64,000 bases of DNA, taken from NCBI GenBank assembly GCA_036365515.1, contig CM070874.1, positions 49,420,583 to 49,484,582 of the forward strand. The letters run 5' to 3'. Position numbers and translations under genes: made by a program. The notes beneath the pieces are model-generated. The model saw nothing but the letters and a program-made list of their open reading frames with translations, was not told where the DNA came from and searched no databases. This document shows, one piece after another, positions 23,760 to 37,700 of this stretch. This DNA comes from Torymus aiolomorphi (taxonomy: Eukaryota; Arthropoda; Insecta; Hymenoptera; Torymidae). The number at the start of each line of letters is the position of its first letter. The first letter of the stretch is position 1.

Positions 23760-24976
23760 ATTGGGGTGGGGGGGGGGGGCTTTTAGGGTGCATTGCATTT
23801 TTACTTAAAGAATCGACGAAATTGTAATAACATTTAGTTAATGACAAGTTGTAAGGTATTCTTAACCATTTGAGCACCCTGCAACGTTAAAATAAGAAAG
23901 TTATTCATTAATACTGGTCAAATTCTACGGCCCTGCTAGTGTATGTGTGTATGTTATACATAGGAAAACGGTTCTTCATTTTATGCATAAAGATTTCTTC
24001 AAAATTTGGTCGGTGATCGTTACTTTTCAACACATCATTGTAAACTATAGATAATAAACAATTATTTACACGTTTGTTTTGAAGAACTTATGTGTTTTCA
24101 ACTCACAACAGGAAAATTAATACTTAAAAATTGTCCTTCTCCCCTGTATTAAAAGAACGAATTTGAACGAATTTCAACATTTTTTCCTTTTTCATTTAGT
24201 TGGTGATCCTATTCGGGACACAATCCATTAAATAGCTTGTAATTTCAGCTTTCGATTAGGATTTTTATTTTTAGATTCTTATGTTTTAAAAAAAACGCCG
24301 GAGCCATCTTAAGGGCTCGACCGAGTTGTAATCTTTTACGCGCTCGGCTGAGTTAGAATGTGAAAAAGATTAGCAACTTACGTCTCGAACAAATGCAGTT
24401 GCCCTGCGTAATGAAGTACTTAATACATCGTTCTACAAAGCTTCAAGGTAAAAAAACGAAGATATATTTGTTTACTTCTGGAACGAAAATTAACGAAATT
24501 TAATTCCAAGAATAAACAAATGTATCATTTTTTTTGCTTTGAAATTATGTAGAACAATGTAAGTAGGTACCTATTACTGGATTAAATACCTATTCTTTTT
24601 TCTATATTAATTATTTTTACATGTTCGGCCGATAAAACAGGATTAGTGGTAAAGTAAGACTATTCACCCTTTGCAACCGCTACATTAATCTTCATATTAT
24701 TGGATTGTACTTATTGTACACAAATACCTTCATTTTATCAATCAAGGTGATGTTGGAACCAACTACAGATTCCTACACCGAATTTTTCATTATTTATTTT
24801 AAAGATTTTTAATATTATTTCCGTTATCCAATGTTCGCAATGAGTTTGCACCAGTGGATGACTGAAAGTAATAGTAAAAACCTAAAATAAAAAATAAATA
24901 GTGTAAAATATTAAAATGTCAGTACCTGTGTAATTTTGTATAGGCTCCCACATTCGCAAGGGGGTATAGTACTAAT
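23760..24976. other. AT-rich non-coding sequence, probable USP47 intron
   Basis: It begins with a short G-run at the copia border. It contains weak inverted stretches (about 24430-24460 against 24535-24570) but no coding or RNA feature I can support. Confidence 0.4.
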
Positions 24977-25294
24977 GTACTCTGTTTTACCGACAGAACA
25001 CTGTAAATTCTATATTATCAAAATAAATATATCGAATTACGTCTTATAAGGAGATATGTGCAGTTTCCCTGCACAATGTAATAATCTACCATCCTACGCA
25101 GTTTTGAACCCAAATATCAATGGCACCCTAAAAAATTTTTTATACGAAATTTCGGTTATTTTTGTTCGAAAAATTTTGTGTAGGATGATAGATTATTACA
25201 TTGCGCAGGGCAATCATCTCATTATAAGACGTAATTCGATATATTTATTTTGATAATATAGAATTTACCGTGTTCTGTCGGTAAAACAGAGTAC
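24977..25294. mobile_element. Foldback MITE, 318 bp
   Basis: The arms of about 135 bp begin GTACTCTGTTTTACCGACAG and end with the complement, with a loop of about 50 bp. It lies in the USP47 intron just upstream of the first exon in the window. No coding content. Confidence 0.8.
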
Positions 25295-25698
25295 AGGAGT
25301 GCCTTATACTGACAGAGTTCTCTACCGTACCGACCACAATGTTTTTGATTCAATGTTAATTCTTATAACGTTATAAGCTTTTTCTTGAATTCTGAGAGTC
25401 CACGTACATAGGCAAACGTATTATCTAATTTCCGATCAAATGTCAGATAAATGTATTGGGAAATAAAGACGTCATTTCATAATATCATATTAACTCCAAA
25501 ATACGACATCTTGCAGTTTTTCAAATTTCGTCTTTATTTTCTAATAGATTTATCTGAAATTTGACCGGAAATTAGATAATAAATTTGCCTATGTGCGTCG
25601 ACGCTCAGAATTCAAGAAAAAGATTATAACAATTAATATTTAATTAAAAACATTTGGTCGATACGGCAGAGGGCTCTGTCAGTATAAGGCATCTCCTT
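25295..25698. mobile_element. Second foldback MITE, directly abutting the first
   Basis: The inverted arms start AGGAG.TGCCTTATACTGACAGAG and continue for about 160 bp (shared 'TTTTTCTTGAATTCTGAG' and 'TTAGATAATA') around a loop of about 90 bp. It ends about 75 bases before the splice acceptor at 25771. Confidence 0.8.
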
Positions 25699-25771
25699 AA
25701 AAGGAATAACTCTAATATTTACATAATTTAATGTTAATATTTTACCATCATTTAATTCTTTCTTTTTTCAG

Positions 25772-28700
25772 TATGGAGAGTATGTATGGATAAAAAATCT
25801 ACAGAAGAAGAGTTGAAAGAAAAATTAGAACAATATTTTCATGTTCCTAAGGATTACTTCAGAATTATAATGAACTATTTAACAGATGACTCTACTAGGG
25901 ATAGCTCATATAGGTCATCGAATATCTTAAAGTTACCAGAAGATCAAAAATACACTGTTTACCTGGGACGAATACTTAATCCTAATGAAAGAAGAGTAGG
26001 CATATATCTTTTAGATATGTTATCTGAATCAGAGGTACTTGAATATTATTACAAACTTTTTATGGCATTAGTTATAGAACTATCACAAAATTTAATATGT
26101 AAAAATTTTCTCCTCATATGCCAAAAAAAGAGGTTTTTTTACTTTTTTCATAGTCTAGTACCAGATAGGGTTTCATAAGATTTTCAAGGTCCATTGGCTC
26201 TACCAAAGCTTATCCTGAATTTTAGTTAACCTAGTGCGGCATATATTTTCTGGAGGACAACACTATTTTTGAGAATATGTTTATTTTTATAACAAAATTA
26301 ACAAACAATAAATAAAAATTACAGCTCTCCTAATACTACTGAGACCTTTTCTCAAGTAAAATTACAAAAAAAAAAAAATGATAAAAAACAGTATTTTGTG
26401 CCGGAAAAGAAAAAAAAAACGAGTTCCCGATATGTGGCTAATATATTAGCCACTATGCCGCAAAGCGAATTTCTTAGATACAATGCTGAAAAATCGTAAA
26501 ATAATTTGTTATAAACAAATTATTGTTAATATTATCAAATATGTACTTTTAGTGCAAATAAAATGTTTTGAGTCAAAAAGTGTGAGTCCTGTGGAAACGT
26601 AAATCTTTTTTGCTTAGAATGATTAAAGGACTGTCAAAACATTTTTTTCGCATTAGAAGACGCATGTTTACCTCAAAAATTTCATGTAACCAATGGAGCT
26701 TTGTCTGCCGCTTGGTGGAGCTAGTAAGACATAGAAGTAAATAAATTATTTTTGTATATCTATATATTGGAGTTGTCCGCGCATGCATAAATTTAGATAA
26801 ACAAAAATTATGCATTTACCCATATTATGTCTTACTAGCCCAGCCCCGCCTCCCCATTGGCTTTTCTTATCTTAATGACAAAATCTAAGTAATAAATATA
26901 CTTCAATGAATATAAGTATACAAGATAATTTTGAAGCTAATTAAATATTTTTTTAATAATTTTTAGCCACTTCGGTTATTGTTCACAGTCGTCATAGCAA
27001 GAGAGATACAGGTTGATGTGGCAAAAAAACAAATACTGGCAGAACTTAAACGAAGTAATGTGCTAGAAATTAAGGGTGATGAAAAATGGTGTTTTATGGA
27101 TTACATGGGAGAAGAATTAACTGATAAAGACGATTTACCTCTTCTGACAGAAGGAATATGTATACAAAAATTGCCAGATGGATTTTCAGAAGATACACAA
27201 TCGTTATTCTATGTGAGAAGATGGAATCGATCAGATATGTTACTGGGAAATCCTGAAGAAATTATCGTGGATAAAGACAATGCTGCTGAACAATTCAAAG
27301 AAAAAGTAATTTGTTAAATAATTAAATTAATGTTTTTATTCTCGACTCCACTATAATGGTCATCTTTTTTTATTAACTTGAAAAGCGTGACAAAAGTAGC
27401 ATTTAATTCGCTCCATACTTTATCCCCGCAAAAAGTAATCTTTCAATTCCTCTGCATTTCTCTCTTATTTTCTGCTTTTTTTATTAATCCCATTTTCCAA
27501 GTCAATAAAGTGGCCACAGTTGAGTCGGAAATAAAGTGCTATATGCAACGCAAGAGTAAGTCGATTATTCCCTCGGGTGATTACTGGAAACGACACACAC
27601 ACATACGCACACAAGCACGCACGCACGCACGCACACATACGCACACGCGCGTTATTAATAAGAGATCTTTTTCAGCTATCAGCCATTTCAAATATTCCAT
27701 TTCATAAGTTGGAATTTTCTAGACAAAATATTAAGAAATATTTAGTATTGGAAGAAGTAGAAGGTGGTACGCATGGATTTGGATGGAAATCATATATAAA
27801 ACTTAAAGACGAAAATTCTAAATTATACATCTTGTACAGGTATTCTTTTAGTAATTATTTTTCAGTTTTCATTTCGTAGTTTTAATATTATTAATTACTC
27901 TTATTAAATAACATTAAATTCAAAGTTATAATCCGAAGACCTATGATAAAAGTTAATTTTATGATACTATAACAAAAAATTATGTCAAAGACTCAATAAG
28001 CTTTTAGTTCTCATTATCTATGACGAAATGAATTTGGAGTATTATGAACATTAAAGGCATATATCTGAATAAATTTTAAAAAGTCAAACTCTTATTTATG
28101 ATCATGTAGACAAATCTAATTTAGTATTATTTACCAAATTTAGCATTCTGCAATATTGCTTCAAGGTAGTTATTTGATATCAAATAAATTCGTTTTAGTA
28201 AATAACTACCTTAATTTAGAATTTTTGAAAGTTATATTTAAAATAAACCTCAAATTGCCGGCATTCTTCGAAGCATCGTTGAAATTTCAAGTGCACTACT
28301 GTTAGAAAACTTCCGTATATATAGATATATTGTGTTTACATATGTTTCCAAATATATACATTATATATCTAGATAAATGGAAATTTTCTGATAGTGTAGT
28401 TATTTAGTTAGTTAGTATATAGCCTCGTAGAAAATAACTTGCTGGTTGGAACGTTAATCAAATGGAGGCATTTCTACTTAAGGTGGCTTCGGCGAGTTTT
28501 TATAAATACACAAACATTTCTGAAACTTCATAAACATATTCTTTGAGCATTAAACTTTTCATTTCTGTCACGAAAATGCAAGGTTAACGACCAAATTTTA
28601 GAGAAAACTAAGTTTTATAAAATGTTTAATTTTTATTTTTCTTTTAATTTTTTTTTTTTTTTTTTTTTTAATATTTTTTTATAAAATGTTTCTTTTAACA

Positions 28701-30003
28701 TGTAACCTTATGGGAAAAAAAAATTCATTTTGTATTTATTCCATTATAAATAAATAGTTTTTATAAAACAGGATATAATATTGAAGATTTTTTAATGGAG
28801 ATTCCAATGCCGTCATCATAAATATGAGTTAACGATCAAATTAAAGAGATATTAGCGATAAACTTTGTAAACATGCTTCTGCGCATGCGCACTGGGAGCA
28901 GACAAACACACAACTAATAAAAATGGCAATTTTTTTCATTTTTTAACAAAACTCTAACTCTTTTAAGACTTACTGAAGTAGTTTGGAGGTAATTACTAAG
29001 ATTAAAATTTTAAAAAATTGCAAAAAACATAGGCTCCCACTGAGGCCCCGACTTGATGCAGCACTATGCGCCGAAACCACCTTAAGATTAACATGGAAAT
29101 TTAATTAAAACTATTTAAAACTATGATTGAAAGCATGTATAATCTAATATTTTCACATGTATAAATAGTTATTTTTCGTCGACAATAATAGCAACATAAT
29201 CATGGTGTGCCGTTTTTAATTTAAAAATTGACAAACAACTCGCTAACCGTTGGTTAACATTTCTACCAGGGTATGGATGAGTTATTATTCAACCACACTA
29301 TCAGAGGAACTACTTTTAAAAATATATCGGAGTTTATTTGAAATTTTGTTAAATACTTACGTTTGGAGTACTTACTACAAGTACCTGACGATTGCAAATA
29401 CTTAAAAACTTTTAAATAATTGAAAATAATGAAGAACTCGAATTACGATTCTGCATTTAAGTCTGGTCGATGATAAATTACAGGAACAAGATGTTTTTAT
29501 TAAATTTTTATTTGCACAAAATATAACTTTGTCATGCTGTTATACTTTTTCTCACAGTTATGAATCTAATCAGAAAAAAAGAAACATGTTGCCGTAATTT
29601 CGAATAATACAGGATTGTTACATCAGCACTTTGTTGTTATAGGGAAAATAACTAAAGCGTATTTTTTTCGAAATATGTAATGTAGTGATTATGATAACGC
29701 AAAAATCATAAAACTGATAAAACTTTTTCGTACTGATTTATATTTATTTATACTAATTTGTAGCATTCAATATTATTCATTCATATGATTTTTAAGTTTT
29801 TTCGAAATATTTAAATAAGAATTCTCTTTTACAGAAATTTTGATGAATCTCCTAAATTCCTTACCGAAGAAGAAAAAAACAAACAAAATAAAAGAATAGT
29901 CTTTCGATATCGGCAGAGGAATCATGGCGATCTCATGTCACCCCCAATGAGCTCCAGCCCACGAAGAGAAAAAGCGCTTAAGATACACGTGGATACCACA
30001 TGA
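25772..30003 (+). CDS. USP47: USP47 ubiquitin carboxyl-terminal hydrolase, C-terminal exons (partial)
   Basis: Four exons: 25772-26034, 26967-27305, 27676-27839 and 29835-30003 (stop TGA at 30001), all with AG/GT borders and compatible phases (entry with one carried base, then 0, 0, 2). The spliced protein of about 310 residues matches the ubiquitin-like tail of USP47: 'RVCMDKKSTEEELKEKLEQY' at the start, 'RRWNRSDM' and 'AEQFKEKLSAISNIP' in the middle, and the family's hallmark end 'SPRREKALKIHVD'. USP47 removes ubiquitin from proteins and in animals acts in base-excision repair and growth signalling. The Cys/His catalytic domain lies upstream, outside the window. The final intron carries a 600 bp TTAA-flanked element. 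Confidence 0.92.
27337..27590. repeat. Dispersed repeat shared with the ATM intron
   Basis: Blocks such as 'CGACTCCAC.ATAATGG', 'AAAAGTAGCATTT' and 'GTCGATTATTCCCTCGGGTG' recur in the same order at 34880-35150. It lies in the USP47 intron after the second exon. Uncharacterised family. Confidence 0.6.
27592..27652. repeat. imperfect (CA)n/(CG)n microsatellite
   Basis: Alternating ACAC/GCAC units just upstream of the acceptor of the third USP47 exon (27675). Confidence 0.85.
28482..29081. mobile_element. TTAA-flanked (piggyBac-like) non-autonomous element
   Basis: The ends are GGTGGCTTCGGCG and, inverted, GGTGGTTTCGGCG, flanked by TTAA (28478-28481, 29082-29085), the target used by piggyBac transposases. 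It is 600 bp and non-coding, in the last USP47 intron. Assignment rests on the TTAA site alone. Confidence 0.6.
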
Positions 30004-32542
30004 TCCGCATAGAGTCGTATTTTTGCTGAGGAATGTGCTCAGTATTAAGCTAGTTAATTATTGTTTCTTAAAAAGGAAAATAAGAAATTAGGTATTGTTT
30101 TATTTTTTCAGCAAATAAAAGAATTGAAAAAATGAGTGCGTGCAAAGCACCACGTGTTTTAAAGAACTTATCCGATAAAGAGCAGTTATTTTGTCATTAA
30201 TCATTGAAGAATTGCAATGGGAGATATAATAAAACATTTTAATGCCATTTAGAATGCATCATTGTGCAACCGTTCAATAAACATATACCGGGCGAACGAA
30301 GTACAGTTTTTTTTTGGAGAAAAGGGTTGGGGAAAAAGTTTTTTCTAAATTTCCCAGATTCTTTATTTCTTGTTAAATCTTAAACTGTTCATCGTTCACT
30401 TTGTTCTATGTTATACATAGAAATTGTTCTTCTTATAGCTTTTTATCTTTATTGAATTAAAAGTATCGTAAACGTGTTTTATTTTCAGTTTGGTTTTTTT
30501 TTCTTATATACACTGATTTCACTGGCTTCCAAATTATATAATCAATAAGCGTGTTTAGTATTCTCATTTATCATCGTTTTACAGAGATTGATAAGCTTTG
30601 CTAAAAATAATCATTTTTTCCTTGCTCTCTCCCACCGGAAATACTTGAATATAAAAAATTTTTGTTGCTAATAAAACTAAGGAATCTGTGTGTAAATATA
30701 TACAATAAAAGAGTCACTTTATATATTCGCACAATTGTAAATGGATCATTGAATTTTAATAATTAAGAGATTCTAAGATAAGCGACATTAAAGCGAGCGT
30801 AAATTCGAAGTGTTCCTTTGATGTCATTAAAGATGCCACTAAATCATATTTTTAAGAGGAAAAAATCATCTATTTCATATCAAATATAAAATGTTTATTT
30901 GCATTTACCAAAAGTTTCGTGTGGCATTTGTCTGTTATTCCAAATAACATAAAAGTAAATCAAAAGTTGCAAGCAAAATTTGTTTTGATTTTTAATTCAT
31001 TTTCGATCTTATCTCCTGCGTAAATATAAATCGCAATATTTTCTAACCGTTAATACCTATGATATTTGTATTTATTGCTTTGTTATTTTTATGTAAGAAA
31101 AGCCGAATTCAGAAATATATTATTAAATATAATTGTTAATTAGCAAAGTTATAAATATGTTTTTAATAGATATTTACATAAATGTAAATTAATTTATTCT
31201 TTATTGTTTTCTGAACTTGGCTTGATGTTTGTTCAATTTAACTTAAAAAGTTCTATTTCTAAAATTGATTGTCCTCTACTACAGTATGTAATAAGTGTAA
31301 TAATATTTGCAATTTATTAAAACAGAAGAATATGAGCTCAATTATTTTACATTCAGTGAACCATAATCATTATACAGTTTACCTTGAGTAAATAGAGAAT
31401 TGTAATTCAATCTCTTTAATATTGACGATCGAATATGTTTCTGTATCATACACTGTAGTAATGAAACAAATTATATTTATAAATATTAACAATGAAAACT
31501 TACAAATGTGTTCGCTTTTTACATTTTGTGTCCACGCATATGACACCTTTTATGAAGACTTTATAAATTATATACTTAAAAAAAGTCTCATTTATTTATT
31601 TTGTTGATTTAATTTCTTTTTTAAAGTATTTTGTAAGTATTATATACATTTTTTTGTGTAATAAAAAATAAATTATGCCACATTATCTTTCTTCTATGAC
31701 CTTGTTTAGAACAAAATACAAGAAATCACTAGATTAAGTATACATAGAAAATTCAAAATGCAATTTATTTATTTATATTACATTTAACAAATGTAAATAT
31801 GTTATAAAACAAAGTTAGTAAACAATAATTCAGTGGCAACAAAATTCTAAACATGTATACAAACATAAAGAAGGATAGAGCAGTATTGAAAGTTGAAAGT
31901 TTAAACAAAAATTAATTATATCAGATAGAATATATTTTCACGGTTTTACTACATTAAAGTTCTTTGAAGCTGCAAGTGTTAAAGATGTCCAAGTTAAAGA
32001 TGCCCCATTTAAATAAGTTACTCAAAGAACTGGGTCATGGAATGTATTACTTCGAAATTCGCACGGAGTGAGCCTTTTACAAAATAGTATTAGGTTACAA
32101 TTATGAATCTGATAAAATTTAGAGTAGAGCTGCTATTGGTGAGTCCTCTTCTACAAGGACCAAATTAGTTTCTTCAAATTAAACTATCAATATGTTAATT
32201 ATTTAATGAAATAAAAAATTTCTTGTTCTTCGAAAGTAGTCACATTAATTATATATGAAATATATCAATCTGACGATACTTATTAGAAAACGAAGAGTGT
32301 AAGAAATTTTAAGGTGGTGTGGTGCTCAGTTATTACCGACTTAGCTAAAGCCGAGCTAACATTATAACACGCAAAAGGAAAAAGTTACAGATATAAGATT
32401 TAACATGGGTATATCTATACATAATATATGAGGAACAGGAACAGCTAGATGTTCCTCATATATATAGATATACTAACCCATGTTAAATCTTATAGCTGTA
32501 ACTTTTTCCTTTTGCGTATAATGGGTTTAATTATACAGTTTC

Positions 32543-32575
<33 letters not shown>

Positions 32576-33699
32576 TGTGTTTTCCTACGGAATAATATTC
32601 TCTACCCTCCTACTAAGTTTCAAGTCGGTATTCCAAAACATTTAGGAGTAGGTACTATGTATTAGAACAACATTTTCAAGTAAGTCAGACACAATTTGGT
32701 GCCAATGGAACTGTAAACATTTTAGAATACTGTATTCGCTGCGCTCAGGCCACCAATCCGACTCCTGCTAGAATCAGCTTGCGCACGACTAACGAATGTT
32801 CTTTTTCTATACTCCGTGCGCAGAGTTTGATTTTGCGCATGTAAGCGCGCAAATAATCGAACTTTCTTGACGATTTATGGGCAAATATTGTACGCTCAGG
32901 TTATCTCGGCAAAAGTGCTGAATCGTCATAATGTATAAGCATAGGAGGTTTGCCCACACTGCTCCGATACCGTAGCAAATGTCCTTAAGCACGTTCTCCG
33001 GCTCAACTTCATCAATACCGCAAAAATTGTGATCTAAAAATATTTATGATGAAAACCCTTCACGAGTCTCTATACACTACTCTAAAAATAATAAAAAATG
33101 ACGGTGTAAGAAAAAAGGTGCCAATACGATATTTGAAATAAATACCACTTATACGGTGTGACTATATATAGATATACAAATAACATGGTCGTTTTTCTTT
33201 GTCGTTATGTCTCCGAAATTAATACCGCTTGTGCCATATCGAAAATTATACCATATTATCCCTCTTGATTTCTAGTTTTATATCCCACGGTTGAAAAAAA
33301 TCACAAAGAAAACTTTTTTTACAGTAAATTAAAATGTATTTTTCCAACGAACTTAGATAGGGATCCCATGTTAACGCTGAAACTTTCAAATCAAATATTT
33401 TTATTTTGAATACCGCTTTAGACATGGGGCTTTGAAGCATGTACCAAGGAATAAAAATCAAACATTTTCTGCAAGTTTCAGGAAAATCACAAGAAAATCG
33501 TTTTCTCGGAGAACGTCCTTAATTAATCGAATATTAATTTTATTAAAAACACTACTGTTTGAATTTAATCAAATTTTTATTTTTTGTATAAAATGGTTTA
33601 AATACTGTATGGTACAAAAATATAAAAATATGAAATCTAAAGTTGACAGAGAATTCTATAGTCAGCGGTATTATGACTATAAAACTAACTTTTTTTTTA
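30004..33699. other. Intergenic region between convergent USP47 and ATM
   Basis: This holds the 3' UTRs. AATAAA occurs at about 30284 ('TTCAATAAACAT') on the plus strand, a plausible USP47 polyadenylation signal. On the minus strand AATAAA overlaps the ATM stop at about 33695-33701. There is a 147 bp hairpin at 32370-32516 and an A-run at about 32550-32574. A 151-residue plus-strand frame at 33432-33887 is antisense to the last ATM exon and not credible. Confidence 0.6.
32370..32516. repeat. Near-perfect hairpin, 147 bp
   Basis: Arms of about 65 bp beginning CGCAAAAGGAAAAAGTTACAG and ending with the complement, with a short loop (GGAACAGCTAG). Probably a small foldback element. Too long and AT-rich to call a microRNA precursor from sequence alone. 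Confidence 0.75.
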
Positions 33700-34767
33700 T
33701 TACAAATAAGCTTGCCAACCAGCAAAAAGTCGGCTTAAATTTGTTGGATCACGAGCCTGTTGGATTAACCTTTCGACTTGACCTGCAATACTCGATGCTA
33801 CTCCTTCTTCAATGCCTTGTAGCTTCTGTTGAACACGTAATAAGGCTCTTTCTGCTAATTTATTGGTTTCTATTATTCCAACTGTAAAAAGTACTTATTT
33901 ACAGTATTTATTTAAAAATTATAATTTTGAATCTAATCTAACGTTTTTAAGTTTGTAAAATTACAAAAAGTAACTTATAGCATGATTAATTAGTAAATTA
34001 TACCAATGATTAATTACAACAGAGAACTTAATAAAAATATAAATTCTACCTGGACTATTGCTGTCTTTACTCTCACTGGATCTACTGGAGTGGTCGCTTT
34101 GATAGGTTGCTGCTTTTGCTGGAGTTATAGCCCAAGAATATAAAGGATCGTATAAGAGTACTTTTAATAAAGTTACAATAATTTCTCGTTGCTCTCGAAG
34201 TACAGCTATAGTTTCTTCACAACACCGCCTCATTGTTCCTTCTACACCTGATACTCCCATTGCTATTTCTATATCTCTAGTTAATCGAAATGGTACTGTT
34301 TCTGGAGTTGGCAATACTTTACCTTGTTCAAAGGCTATACCTGTAAAAATCGAAGTGATGTTTGAAATATATGTTTTATGTAGAAATAAATTTACAAAAT
34401 ATTAATATTAGATACAACTTATTTTGTTATTATATTTTTACCAAAATCGATATGAATAACTTCAGCTGTTGACTTATCAATTAAAATATTAGACACGTGT
34501 CGGTCTCCTAAACCAAGAATATACCCAATAATTGATGTTGTTGCAATACTAAAAGATTTTAAAATTTGTAAGTAAAGAAAGTATCAATATTTTTTCATAT
34601 AAAAACAGCTCGTTAAATAATTATTACCTTCGGGTGTAAGCTAAGCGTCGTTCAAACCAAATTTCGGGCGATAAATAATTCTCAGTAAAGAAGTGATGGA
34701 AAGCAGGGCGTAAGTTTTTACAACAATCCATGAATATTTTATATCTTTGTGGAGCGGTTTTGGCTAC
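33700..34767 (-). CDS. ATM: ATM exon cluster: kinase C-lobe and FATC
   Basis: Four exons. 34767-34628 starts '[14 protein letters not shown]' in phase 0, joining directly to the donor at 62080. 34548-34442 encodes the catalytic and DFG loops. 34340-34050 encodes the activation-loop end, '[14 protein letters not shown]' and a variable Ser-rich linker. 33881-33700 encodes the FATC tail and the stop TAA at 33700-33702. Confidence 0.95.
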
Positions 34768-37700
34768 CTAAAATAAAAAGAGATGTTCTTATGTTCTTAC
34801 ATGCAATAACTATTATAATAATTTATTTATTTAAGAAATCTTCAATAGTATGCGTTTTTGTTTTCATTAACAATAGAAAAATTAATTGATTCACGACTCC
34901 ACAATAATGGCCACTTTATTGATCTGAGAAGCCGGAAAAAAGTAGCATTTTATTCATTCTAATACTTTATTCTCTGTTTAGCGGAAATAATTGTTACATA
35001 CGTTATAACACCGCGGCATATTTAAAAACGTTCTCATGTAGTCCCACCTTTCGAAGTCAACAAAGTGTCCACAACTGAGTCCGGAATAAAGATCTATATG
35101 CAACACGGGAGTAAAGTCGATTATTCCCTCGGGTGATTATTGGCCTCGCTTCGCTCGGGCAGTAAACCCACCCGCAGGAATAATTTGCGACTTTACTCCC
35201 TAGTTGCATAATGTACTATTACGATCCCGGGTAAACAAAGTCATATATAATTATATATAATTTATGTATAATGATATATATATGTACATGGTTATGTATT
35301 GAATTTGACTTTATATAAGTATACACACACGCATAAGCACACAAAAGGCGGAGGTACCTCCTACTGGCTCCGCTCGTCAACTCTCAATTAGAATTTTGAA
35401 AATGTATCAATTGTAATCTAGAATGCACTATGTTAAATCAGGTGGTCGGCGTATGCCTATGTCACCGATCATTTCTGTGACTTCCAGGAATAATGAATTA
35501 ACTGACTTTTGGTAAAAATTGAGTTAGCACCGGAATTTATACCCTCTAACTACCCTTTTTCATGTAGAATTGGTCCGGAAATTCGAAACGCGTTCAAACA
35601 GCAAATATCAGCTAAGTGCATAACCACTTAACTGCACCTGTGCCCGAAAAAACCACTTAACCGAATATTTATATTTAATTAAAAGCACCATTTTGAAGTT
35701 AATACTATACAATAAACAGATTATGACATATCTATTTTTATAGCAACAAAGATCAAAGGCAATAGATAATATAATAGAAGGTAACACAACAGCTTTGATT
35801 GCCGGGTGATGGGGCGAGTGTGCATAAACAGTAACCGAGTAACGTTCGATATTCGGTTTACCAAATTTTGTTGACTTTACACATATTCCGTTAGCAGGCG
35901 CATGCGTGGAAATGAATATTTAAAAAAGAATTCGTCTATGTTTTAAGTGCAGAAATAACTATGTTATTTAACTTATTTGAACAATTTCGCTAAACCACTT
36001 AACTGAACAGTTACTGGAATAACGACTTAACTGCATTGTTGTGTTATGTTTGTTTATACAAAGAACAAAAATGTATTCTAGCAGCTGACAGTGAGGTTCG
36101 AAAGATATTCGATACCTTTGTAAATGTCTAAATTGTTATGACTCATCTCGCGCATTTCGATCTTACATATGAAGTATCATGACAGAAATTGAACGATCCA
36201 TAATTATGCAGCTGAGGGTCTCCTTCGTGTTAGGGGTGGGCGATATATATCGATATTTTCATTATCGATATTTTCTTCTTAAATATATCGATATTTAAAT
36301 CGATATTTTCAAAAGCGATATATTAGGATATCGATATCCGAGAACGAAATATCGAATATTGATGAGAAAAATTTACAAAGAAAAAAGATAGAAAAAAAGT
36401 TACGTGAACTGCAACGCGATTACTTAAATAATTTTTAAACCCAAGTAGGCGGGGGACACAAGGTCCACGGATATTAGGGAATTACGTATAGACTTGCAAC
36501 AATAAGCAAGACAATTATATAAACAATTTTTAAACTCAAGTAGGTGGGGGATATGAGGTTCACCGGTCCACGCATATAAGGGAGTCATGTAGACATGAAA
36601 ATAAGTCAAACGATTATTTAAATAATTTTTAAATCCAAGTAGGTGGAGGATATGGGGTCCACGCATATAAGGGAGTCATTTAGACATAAAAATAAGTCAA
36701 ACGATTATTTAAATAATTTTTAAATCCAAGTAGGTGGAGGATATGTGGTCCACGCATATAAGAGAGTCATGTAGAAATGAAAAAATAAGCAAAACGATTT
36801 TTTAAATAATTTTTAAACCCAAGTAGCCGGGGGATATGAGGTCCACGCATATAAGGGAGTCATGCAGACATGAAAAAATAAGGTAAATGATTATTTAAAT
36901 AATTTTTAAACGTAAGTAGACGGGGGATATGAGGTCCATGCATATAAGGGAGTCATGCAGACATGAAAAAATAAGGTAAATGATTATTTAAATAATTTTT
37001 AAACGTAAGTAGACGGGGGATATGAGGTCCATGCATATAAGGGAGTCATCTAGAAATGAAAAAATAAACAAAACGATTATTTAAATAATTTTTAAATCCA
37101 AGCAGCCGGGGGACGCGAGCTCCACGCATATTAGAGAATTTCGTAAACGCGCAACAATAAGCAAGACAATTATTTAAACAATTTTTAAACCCAGGTAGGC
37201 GGGGGATATGAGGTCCACGTATATAAGGGAGTTATGCAGACATGAAAAAATAAGGTAAATGATTATTTAAATAATTTTTAAACGTAAGTAGACGGGGGAT
37301 ATGAGGTCCATGCATATAAGGGAGTCATGCAGACATGAAAAAATAAGGTAAATGATTATTTAAATAATTTTTAAACGTAAGTAGACGGGGGATATGAGGT
37401 CCATGCATATAAGGGAGTCATCTAGAAATGAAAAAATAAACAAAACGATTATTTAAATAATTTTTAAATCCAAGCAGCCGGGGGACGCGAGCTCCACGCA
37501 TATTAGAGAATTTCGTAAACGCGCAACAATAAGCAAGACAATTATTTAAACAATTTTTAAACCCAGGTAGGCGGGGGATATGAGGTCCACGTATATAAGG
37601 GAGTCATGCAGACATGAAAAAATAAGGTAAATGATTATTTAAATAATTTTTAAACGTAAGTAGACGGGGGATATGAGGTTCATGCATATAAGGGAGTCAT

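Noticed and set aside
32370..32516. microRNA precursor
   Set aside because: The stem is about 65 bp, nearly perfect and AT-rich, more like a foldback element. No small-RNA evidence is available.
33432..33887. 151-residue plus-strand frame
   Set aside because: It is antisense to the ATM FATC exon and continues through the ATM 3' UTR; no recognisable protein.
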